DNA from: Dendrolimus kikuchii
Taxonomy: Eukaryota > Arthropoda > Insecta > Lepidoptera > Lasiocampidae
NCBI GenBank assembly: GCA_019925095.2
Contig: CM034403.1
Coordinates: 558,001 to 622,000, forward strand
Direction: 5' to 3'
DNA length: 64,000 nucleotides
Position numbers and translations under genes: made by a program. Of this stretch, positions 53,850-61,489 are shown one piece after another. The notes under the pieces were generated by a model. That model searched no databases, was not told where the DNA came from, and saw nothing but the letters and a program-made list of their open reading frames with translations. How positions within the stretch are numbered: position 1 is the stretch's first letter; every line of letters starts with the position of its first letter.

Positions 53850-53879
53850 TTAGTTTTTATATTTTATATAGTTTTCATA

Positions 53880-54200
53880 TCGGCAAATGTGATGATGGTT
53901 CCGAATATCGCAAGAAGCTTAAGTCTTGAATGTTGACTTAGGTACTCTCGCTTTTGTATAATATCCTTCTTGATCCTCGTACCCTTCCATATTTAAAGGA
54001 ACGTTTTGATTTCCTACTTCTTTCTCATTCTCGATATTCGCGCTCTAGTACCTGTATACACGTCTTCCATCGTTGATAACTCTTTCACGGTACAGGCTGT
54101 CTGTTTATGGAACTCACTGCCACTCAACATCAGACAAGCTAAATCCATATTGTCGTTCAAACTGATGGTTGCTAAATATCTTTGGTTCTCGCAAGTCTAA
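53880..54200 (+). pseudogene. Diverged CR1/jockey-like LINE fragment
   Basis: A reading with frame breaks gives NSFTVQAVCLWNSLP and RQAKSILSFK, matching NSFTVKAVQLWNTLP and RQAKSLITFK in 43287-43841. Upstream CTTAAAGGAACGTTTTGATT corresponds to YLKERF. Confidence 0.78.
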
Positions 54201-54249
54201 AACTTGCTGCTGATTCTATACATAGTATGATATATCTTATTTTTGTATC

Positions 54250-54996
54250 TATACTAATGTTATAAAGCTGAAGAGTTTGTTTATTTAAACGCGCTAATAT
54301 CAAGAACCGCTGGTCCGATTTGAAAAATTATTTCAGTGTTGAATAGTACATTTATCGAGGAAGGCTATAGGCTATATTATATTTTCAAACAAATTAGGGA
54401 TCTTTACTAAAAGTACAATAATGTAACCCAAGGTGTAAAAAAATGACACGAAAAAATCCTTACACGGCGTGCGCTGCGAAAACTATTGATTATAGAACTA
54501 AACAATGTACTACCACTTTGCAGAACATATAATTGTTTACAAAAAATATCGCGTAACCATATTTCTAACTATTGTAGTTATCTTACAATAAGTGTTTTCT
54601 TTTATTTTTTTAAATAATTAAAATGCCGTCGCTTTAAAAACTCTTTATTTTGTACCTTGGTATTAATCCTCATAAAAAAATTACTTCATATTCAAGACGA
54701 ATTCAATACCTTTCTAGAACTTTTTGAATGATTCAATTCGGACGTTTCATTCAAAAGATATAGCGATATTTAAAATGTAAGTTTAGTGTTGTAGCCAAAT
54801 ATACTAATATTGTTTAATTGAACGCGTTAATCTCAGGATTTGAAAACTCTTTCAGTGTTGGATAGCCCATTTATCGAGGAAGACTATATATCATCACTCT
54901 AAGGCCAATAGGAGCGGAGCACCAATTAAGAATGTTTCAAAATCGGAGGGTTTTGAAAGCAAATTCCAAACGGACGACGTCGCGGGCACAGCTAGT
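54250..54996 (+). mobile_element. Helitron-like HL-A, long form
   Basis: ATACTAATGTTATAAAGCTG to GTCGCGGGCACAGCTAGT, about 750 bp, same internal order as 25597-26240 and slightly longer (an extra AATGACACGAAAAAATCC segment). Confidence 0.8.
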
Positions 54997-55093
54997 AGTA
55001 TATAAAGTATATTCTTATTTATTTTTTACTTATTCTGGGAATGCTTCTTATTATTTATTGTCTTCAACGCCATTGTTGTTTTAATATTGTCCT

Positions 55094-55217
55094 TAGTTTA
55101 GGGGGTTGCCTGGAAGAGATCGCTTTGAGAGATAAGGCCGCCTTTGTTCAACATTTACTGTACCTAGTTTAAAGAACGTAGTTTTAATTTTTGGTGAACA
55201 ATAAAGTGTTTTCATTC
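55094..55217 (+). mobile_element. LINE 3' tail
   Basis: GGGTTGCCTGGAAGAGATCG, AACAATAAAGTGTTTTCATT. Serves as target for LTR-W. Confidence 0.72.
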
Positions 55218-55221
55218 ATAT

Positions 55222-55671
55222 TGTTACGAGTGGCGGGACTCGAATTACAATGCCGTTAGAATTATTATAGAGTTTATTAGAACTATATAAACACGTATAA
55301 CACAGGTACAAATATAGCCGAACACAACAAATCCAAACGTAATGCAGAAGGTTGTAATTCAATAAAACGCGCAAAGCCCGTCACTAATAGATTCCCGAAT
55401 GTACACACGTCTCGCCTTGATCCTGGTTTCGCTCGACTTTCTTTCGCCCCCTCTTCCCATCAGGCCGTCGTTTTATACCTCACAAATACAAATGTGCCCG
55501 TATCGTAGTCGACGTAATCCGCAACACGTGGCTAATTATTCGGCCGCAAGCGGTCATAAACTAGTACAATAAAACAATGGACTATTCTCTATAAACGTAT
55601 GCCAATAAATAAGTAAACAAAAGAAGACGGTAAAAGAATTGCAATTTGTTCAAATGCCGACGGGTAGTAAA
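55222..55671 (-). mobile_element. LTR-W solo LTR, uninterrupted
   Basis: TGTTACGAGTGGCGGGAC to CGACGGGTAGTAAA; flanked by ATAT at 55218-55221 and 55672-55675. TATA-like signal in antisense (CGTTTTATACC). Confidence 0.9.
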
Positions 55672-55675
55672 ATAT

Positions 55676-56013
55676 GTTTTTACAGATATGCAGGTGGAAT
55701 TTGTTTCTGTCGGAACCTAAGTTTTAATAATATATTTATAGCAGCATTATGCCGAGTTCTAGTCTCACTGGTGTGAATGTGATGTACGTATTTATGAGTA
55801 TAGTGGATGTTTTTTTTATATTATAATTGGTTTTTATGCTTTACATGTACAATGTAACTTATATGCATATTCTATTTTCTGTGTGTATATACATTTCTTC
55901 TTCTTTTCATTCATTCATTCATTCATTCAAATATCTAGTTTGTCGATTATCCGAATGGCTTACGATAACAATTAGTCCAGTCGAGTCTCCACTATAGTAC
56001 AATCTTTTAATAT
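55676..56013. other. No gene; (ATTC)n microsatellite
   Basis: (ATTC)n at about 55907-55930. Nothing else recognisable. Confidence 0.4.
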
Positions 56014-56170
56014 CATACATACATACATAACTTCACGCCAGTTCCCTTGCGGGGTAGGCACGAACAACAGAGTGCCATTTAGGCTTATTCTTACACACCT
56101 CACTTGCCTCTTTGACATTCATAACTCTTGTCATGCAAGCTCGTCTGTTCTTAAGGCACCTGACATCACC
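56014..56170 (-). mobile_element. RTE-W 3' fragment
   Basis: Antisense GDVR to YPARELA and tail. Flanks share TTAATATCA. Confidence 0.9.
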
Positions 56171-56534
56171 TTCTACCACTCTTCTTAATATCAATGCACC
56201 TATATCGATATTTCCTCCAAATGATCCCAAAAGCTCTTTTTTTCGACGAAAACATTCCTTTCTAACCTTAAACTATTATTCGAAGCTTGGTAAATCCAAC
56301 AATTTACAGTAACGAGTCGGCTACGTGACCGCCATTTTATTAACACCAAGGAAATGGCGGCGATTTCACACGTTTCATGACGAAATTACGTAACGGTCCT
56401 AAATATTTTTTGACTTGATAAAAATGAAGGTAGGCAGGTGTCCGAATAAGTTTATTTGCAGAGAAATTATTAATTAATACAATTTTATTTCCGACCACAT
56501 ACAAATTCTGTGTGAAACTCACTCGTTTTTTTTT
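56171..56534. other. No gene or recognised repeat
   Basis: Apparently single-copy. Nothing recognisable. Confidence 0.35.
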
Positions 56535-56546
56535 TTGGATTTTTTT

Positions 56547-56645
56547 ACATACATACATACATACATAACTTCACGCCAGTTCCCTTGCGGGGTAGGCACG
56601 AACAACAGAGCGCCATTTAGGCCCATTCTTACACACCTCACTTGC
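56547..56645 (-). mobile_element. RTE-W tail insertion with 12-bp target duplication
   Basis: About 99 bp only: (ATGT)n tail, stop and about 23 codons. Flanked by TTGGATTTTTTT at 56535-56546 and 56646-56657. Confidence 0.93.
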
Positions 56646-56676
56646 TTGGATTTTTTTGAAGAACTATTTAAGATCC

Positions 56677-56981
56677 AAGATATAAAAGAATGAATAAACA
56701 GATATACAATGCAAAAGTGGATGGATGCAGAAGTCGTGGAAGGCCACGACACACTTTCCATGATCAAATTGATCGTGTACTAGCAGAAGGTGATGTTAGG
56801 AGCCTTAAGAACAGACGAGCGTGCATGACAAGAGTTATGAATGTCAAAGAAGCAAGTGAGGTGTGTAAGAATAAGCCTAAATGGCGCTCTGTTGGTCGTG
56901 CCTACCCCGCAAGGGAACTGGCGTGAAGTTATGTATGTATGTATGTATGTATGTATGTATGTATGTATGTATGTATGTATG
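56677..56981 (+). mobile_element. RTE-W 3' fragment with 12-bp target duplication, long tail
   Basis: KQIYNAKVDGCRSRGRPRHT to YPARELA, then about 13 units of ATGT. Flanked by TATTTAAGATCC at 56665-56676 and 56982-56993. Confidence 0.94.
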
Positions 56982-56999
56982 TATTTAAGATCCCATCTT

Positions 57000-57175
57000 A
57001 CACTGTTCATGTAATGAGATTAGAAAAACTACAAAAACAGTTTCTTTACCAGCTTACTGTTGGAGATGCAGTGGACTGTTGGATTTGGTCGCTGGTTCAA
57101 TATCTGGAGCTTCCGAAATGATACTACGAGAGGCTTCAACTTCGTAGGCGTTGGCGGGAGGCAGCTTCTTTCCTT
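57000..57175. other. Unassigned sequence beside the gag remnant
   Basis: A short sense frame with EKLQKQFLYQL resembles the linker of LINE reverse transcriptases only weakly. It may equally be decayed retrotransposon sequence in antisense. Confidence 0.25.
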
Positions 57176-57179
57176 TGTT

Positions 57180-57650
57180 GGCTTGTCACGAACTACGGCT
57201 TGTTCAACACTCCAATTGTTGCGACGACGTTAGCCATCTTGTTGGCAAATATACACAAGTCCCGAGGGCTGTCGGTGACCATTTCTTCCAGCACAAGAGC
57301 ATCTTCTTTATGCCTTCAAAACATCTTCAGGCCCCGTCTGGGTAATCAGCAGGGCACTGACGGCCTCCAGTGCGGCATCGCTTAGGCTTCTCCGCAAACG
57401 CACGACATTCTCGTCAGCTGAGAAGCTGCCTCCCGATTGCCGAAAGGCTGCCTGGAAAGACAGCCATTCGCCACTATTTCCATTGAAAGTCGGGAGCTCT
57501 TGCATGTATCGCTGCGCCTGCCTTGTGCTCGTTCGCGCCGCTTCAGTGATCGCTTCAGCCAGTGACGTCACACCCATGACGTTTGAACCGCGTGCCATAT
57601 TTCCGACGTGGAGGGCGTCCACAAATGGGCACATCGCATTTGTGCAGTAT
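57180..57650 (-). pseudogene. Bel/Pao-like gag remnant, frameshifted
   Basis: On the minus strand a frame from about 57640 carries SLAEAITEAARTSTRQ, then LPTFNGNSGEWLSFQAAF and NVVRLRRSLSDAALEAVSAL, the typical pattern (LP.F.G....W..F...F, N..RL...L...AL..V..LL) of gag in Bel/Pao LTR retrotransposons. The frame is broken at about 57307 and seems to continue in another frame with TDSPRDLCIFANKMANVVAT, then a stop. No protease or reverse transcriptase follows. The 3' limit is uncertain. It is transcribed opposite to the LTR-like shard at 57648. Confidence 0.78.
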
Positions 57651-57695
57651 AAAACGATGGCCTGATTGAAGGAGGGGGCAGTCGAGCGTGAACCA
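57648..57695 (+). mobile_element. LTR-W shard
   Basis: CAGTATAAAACGATGGCCTG and GGGGGCAGTCGAGCG match the TATA region of LTR-W (for example 45653-45700). Only about 48 bp remain. Confidence 0.65.
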
Positions 57696-57696
57696 C

Positions 57697-57770
57697 GAGG
57701 TGTGTAAGAATACGCCTGAATGGCGCTCTGTTGTCCGTGCCTACCCCGCAAGGGAACTGGCGTGAAGTTA
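57697..57770 (+). mobile_element. RTE-W 3' fragment without ATGT tail
   Basis: GAGGTGTGTAAGAATACGCC to GGCGTGAAGTTA, then (GATA)n that belongs to the next element. Confidence 0.85.
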
Positions 57771-58150
57771 GATAGATAGATAGATAACTCTTTATTGTAC
57801 ACCAATACAAATATGAACTTTAAGACTAAAATTATATCTAGTTATGTACAGAGGGCGGTCTAATCGCTAAAAAGCGAATCTTCCAGACAATCCCAGGAAT
57901 GAATCGAGATGATAATGGCGATGGTGGTATACGTAACATATAGTACGAACTACTTACATTTTAATAATAAATACATACATTATATATATATATATATATA
58001 TATGCAGAAATATTATATAATACATAGATATATACTTAATATACATACCATACAAACACATATCTACAAAATATATAAATGTTTATAAGTGAATTTAAAT
58101 ATTATATTCCAACGACAGGTAGTATCTTTTGATCATAGTTTTAAATATCG
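57771..58150 (-). mobile_element. LINE 3' tail with (TATC)n, antisense
   Basis: (GATA)n, CTTTATTGTACACCAATAC, GAGGGCGGTCTAATCGCTAA, TCTTCCAGACAATCC: reverse of the family at 44373. The remainder to about 58150 is AT-rich with an (AT)n at 57978-58003. Confidence 0.7.
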
Positions 58151-58318
58151 CTAGCGATATTAGAATTTATGTATGTATGTAAATGTCAATTAGCGACAAC
58201 CGCATCGAAATCGATGTAGTAGTTTTTAAGTGAAACCCAAACAAACAGAGAAGAAATCTAAAAAAAATTGCATCCTGTTCTCCATCGTTTATATAGTCTA
58301 TTCCAGTTGTTTTTGTTA

Positions 58319-58461
58319 CATACATACATAACTTCACGCCAGTTCCCTTGCGGGGTAGGTACGAACAACAGAGTGCCATTTAGGCTTATTCTTACACACC
58401 TCACTTGCCTCTTTGACATTCATAACTCTTGTCATGCAAGCTCGTCTGTTCTTAAGGCTCC
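58319..58461 (-). mobile_element. RTE-W 3' fragment with 11-bp duplication
   Basis: Antisense LKNRRACMTRVMNVKEASEV end and tail. TGTTTTTGTTA at 58308-58318 and 58462-58472. Confidence 0.92.
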
Positions 58462-58472
58462 TGTTTTTGTTA

Positions 58473-59110
58473 ATAGCTCTAATACACAGACACGGCACGC
58501 TTAGAATTTTCCAATAGCGATTTTCCAGAGAGTACGGTGTATTCCCATTTCGACAATAAGCATACCTCTGATTAATCTAATTTTAAACTCCTTCCAATGA
58601 AATCTGCAATGAAACAAACCCTAAACTTGTTTTAACTTTAGAAAATCACAAATTGACTAGTCAGTGAATTTCCAAAACAATTTTCCAAATCTAGTCGAAA
58701 ATAATTTTGATACCTTATCTTCATAGAGATAAAGTTTAAATTCATTCGGACCGTACGCACTTTGTTATGTATCTTTTAACGACTCGTCCCAATATTATTC
58801 TCGATCTTATCTGTTAGGCTATAAAGTTCAAAATTGTATAAAACGAAGCATAAAATTGAAAATTTCTACCTTGCTTACAGTTGAAAAGGTAAATGCCAAA
58901 AAGGCGCTTTGAGAGGTGATTTCATTGATTTATTTTGGAAATATTTAACTTTGTGATCCAGTTTCTGTTTATCGTAAGAAAGTTACTTACACCTAAAAAT
59001 AATTTACCTAACCTGATATTAGACGGTTCAATTCTCTTTCAATTTGGTTGATCTGTCTAATATCAGCGTTATAAACGGAGAAATGAATCTGATTTAATCG
59101 ACAGTCATAC
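58473..59110. other. No gene or recognised repeat
   Basis: About 640 bp of apparently single-copy AT-rich sequence. A small repeated word CTAATATCAG occurs in both orientations at about 59013 and 59058. Confidence 0.4.
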
Positions 59111-59114
59111 ATAC

Positions 59115-59524
59115 TGTTACGAGTGCGGGACTCGAATTAAAAATGCCGTTGGAATTGCTGTAGAATTTATTAGAGCTATACAGACACGTATAACACAGGT
59201 ACAAATATAACTGGACACAACCAGTAGAAAGTGCACGATTCAATAACACGCGCAAAGTCCGTCACTATATAGCTCATGGAATGTACACACGTCTTGCTCG
59301 TATCGTTCGGGCATTGTTTTATGCTATACTACACAAATACAATATGTCTACCCCAGAAAACGTAATCCGCACACCTGCTTAATTATTCCTGCGAACGGCC
59401 ATAGACTAGTACAATACATAATAGGCTGCTTTTCTAAGTAAACAAAAGAAGGCCAAATGCGGGAAGGTAATAAACTGTGCTTTATGGCAGGCAGGTGTGC
59501 ATTCACTTTTGTCGGCATGTAATA
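59115..59524 (-). mobile_element. LTR-W solo LTR
   Basis: TGTTACGAGTGCGGGACT to GTCGGCATGTAATA, 410 bp. Flanked by ATAC at 59111-59114 and 59525-59528. Confidence 0.88.
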
Positions 59525-59837
59525 ATACATAATATAACATTCCTAAGCTCAGCAAGCCATGCTTATTTTATAATGAATACAATCAACTGTAGTTGATCAC
59601 TGTTTGCTTCATTAGTTAGGAAGCTTGATTCGGTGATTAATTTGATACTCATGGATTACCTATTTAGTTGTTGGAGAAACTGTCAACACGGATGCGTTTT
59701 CAAGAAGCCTTTTATTCCTTTGTGTTTCACTCTAAAAAAAAAAAATTCGCGTAAACTCGTTTAGTGTTACCACTCTAAGAAATCATAAATTGCGCTACCT
59801 TTTAGTCTTGCCATTTGGATAATCGTTTAGTGCTATC
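59525..59837. other. No gene or recognised repeat
   Basis: Nothing recognisable. Confidence 0.35.
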
Positions 59838-59952
59838 CCGCGATACTTTGTCGTAGACAATCTCAGACTTCCAAATTTTACCATGGCAAGAATTCAACTC
59901 GGGACCTTTGCGTTCCAGTGAGCTGGTTGGCTTAGCCCACTCATTAGACTTA
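59838..59952 (-). mobile_element. SINE-A-related head, diverged
   Basis: Antisense of GAGTGGGCTAAGCCAACCAG, with CAACTCGGGACC in place of the B box and GGTAAAATTTGGAAG as body start. Old relative of SINE-A. Confidence 0.55.
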
Positions 59953-59956
59953 ACTA

Positions 59957-60030
59957 GGCCACGATGACTCAGTAACTGAGGCACGAGCTTCAAATGACAC
60001 GGGTTCGAGCCCTGTCTAGGAGTTATATAT
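59957..60030 (+). mobile_element. tRNA-like SINE head, unrelated to SINE-A/B
   Basis: GATGACTCAGTAACTGAGGC and B box GGGTTCGAGCCCTG. About 70 bp, no acceptor-stem pairing seen. Diverges from the antisense head next to it. Confidence 0.5.
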
Positions 60031-60275
60031 TTTATTCCGTGAGTTCAGGAGACAGGCAGACGGCTCACCTGATGAAACGCTGTTACCATCGCCTATAGAC
60101 ATTTGTGACATAAAAGTGATTAGCAATGTGCTGCCGCTCTCTAAAGGGAGACTAGACTGGACACTAATACCGGAAAGCAACTATATATACAATTACATGG
60201 ACGGGTAAATACCCTACCACCTGGATGGTTTTGTCGGCTCTTACGACAGGCCACCCGCAGGAAATTGTATATTTT
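60031..60275 (-). mobile_element. S300 SINE-like copy, degenerate
   Basis: TTTATTCCGTGAGTTCAGGA to CCACCCGCAGGAAATTGTAT, with several deletions. Confidence 0.82.
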
Positions 60276-60307
60276 ACAAATTATAATGAGACATAGTTGT
60301 AGTCTGT

Positions 60308-60440
60308 AAGTTTCCCTTAAGAGAGCAGCAGCGCATTTGTAGCAACTTTGGTGTTGCAAATGTCCATAAGCGATGGTAACTGCTTTCCACCAAGTGAGCC
60401 GTCTGCCTGTCTGCTGAACTCCTGCAATAAAAAAAAAAGT
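60308..60440 (+). mobile_element. S300 3' half
   Basis: TAAGTTTCCCTTAAGAGAGC to CTCCTGCAATAAAAAAAA. Truncated well inside the element. Confidence 0.92.
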
Positions 60441-60769
60441 TATTCTTTGCATTGGTGTACAATAAAGAATTATCGATGGATTGTGCTCTTCTGCTTTACC
60501 ATATCCAATACTTCTTCATCGGTAATCTTTACTTTGCAATTTAGATATTGAAATATCTTACGCTTATTCCTTGTACCACGCAATAGGACCACAAATTTAG
60601 GTAAGTTGTCAGGTGCATTCCTCAAGCTGTCAGATTATACTGACTGGCGTGTTGCCGCCGTATGCGATTGTGAATTCGCAAATCCCTTCCTACTTATGCG
60701 GAATATGAAATGCAAGAACATTTCATAAAATAAACGCAAATAATGCTAAACTATTAAAAAAAAGTTAAA
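60441..60769. other. No gene or recognised repeat
   Basis: Nothing recognisable. Confidence 0.35.
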
Positions 60770-60823
60770 CAAGAGTTATGTATGTCAAAGACGCAAGTGA
60801 GGTGTGTAAGAACAAGTCTGAAG
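60770..60823 (+). mobile_element. RTE-W sliver fused to S300
   Basis: ACAAGAGTTATGTATGTCAA to AAGAACAAGTCTGAA, RTE-W codons TRVM(Y)VKDASEVCKNK. The RTE-W tail is missing; S300 starts three to five bases later in the same orientation. Confidence 0.85.
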
Positions 60824-60825
60824 CC

Positions 60826-61119
60826 TTTAATCCGTGCAGGAACGGAGAAAGAATACAATTTCCTGCGGCCCGGCGGCCTGTCGTAAGAGGCGACTTAACA
60901 ACCCACAGCCAGGTGGTAGGGAATTTGCCCGACTGGATGGCTACCACCCCTGGTCTAAAGTATGTCGCCATAACAACCTTGAGTTGTGTTCCGGCGTTAG
61001 TGACCGGGTTCCAGTCTCCCTTAAGAGAGCAGCAGCGCATTTGTAGCAACTTTGGTGTTGCAAATGTTCATAGGCGATGGTAACCGCTTTCCATCAAGTT
61101 GACCGTCTGCCTGTCTGCT
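60826..61119 (+). mobile_element. S300 SINE-like copy lacking its tail
   Basis: CCGTGCAGGAACGGAGAAAG to CTGCCTGTCTGCTT, losing GAACTCCTGCAATAAA. Meets the poly(T) of an inverted S300. Confidence 0.93.
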
Positions 61120-61434
61120 TTCTTTTTTTATTGCAGGAGTTCAGCAGACAGGCAGACGGCCCACTTGATGGAAAGAGGTCACCGTCGCCTATGGATATTT
61201 GCAACACCAAAGGTGCTACAAATGCGCTGCTGCTCTCTTAAGGGAGACTGGAACCTGGTCACTAATGCCGGAACACAACTCAAGGTTGTTATGGCGGCAC
61301 ACTTTAAACCAGGGGTGGTAGCCATCCAGTCGGGCAAATACCTTACCACCTGGCTGTGGGTTGTTTTGTCGCCTCTTACGACAGGCCACCCGGCCGCAGG
61401 AAATTGTATTCTTTCTCCGTTCCTACACGGATAA
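61120..61434 (-). mobile_element. S300 SINE-like copy, full-length, inverted partner
   Basis: TTTTATTGCAGGAGTTCAGC to CGTTCCTACACGGATAA. Forms a tail-to-tail inverted pair of about 300-bp arms with 60826-61119. Confidence 0.94.
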
Positions 61435-61489
61435 CTCTTCCAATTAAAATTAATGATCTCCTACAATTAAAAAAAAACTCTTTTATAAA

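Noticed and set aside
57000..57345. Short sense frames as a LINE reverse transcriptase
   Set aside because: Only EKLQKQFLYQL is suggestive. The antisense strand reads better as the continuation of the gag remnant.
5958..60030. tRNA genes at the B-box sequences GGTTCGATTCC, GGTTCGATCCTGG and GGGTTCGAGCCC
   Set aside because: No complete cloverleaf or acceptor stem. Each is followed by a repeated body, so they are SINE heads.
4159..61434. A recurring predicted peptide with LQMRCCSLKGDWNLVTNAG at many loci
   Set aside because: It is the chance reading of the S300 retroposon. Copies have indels in all frames and no codon-biased substitutions are apparent, so it is not a protein family.
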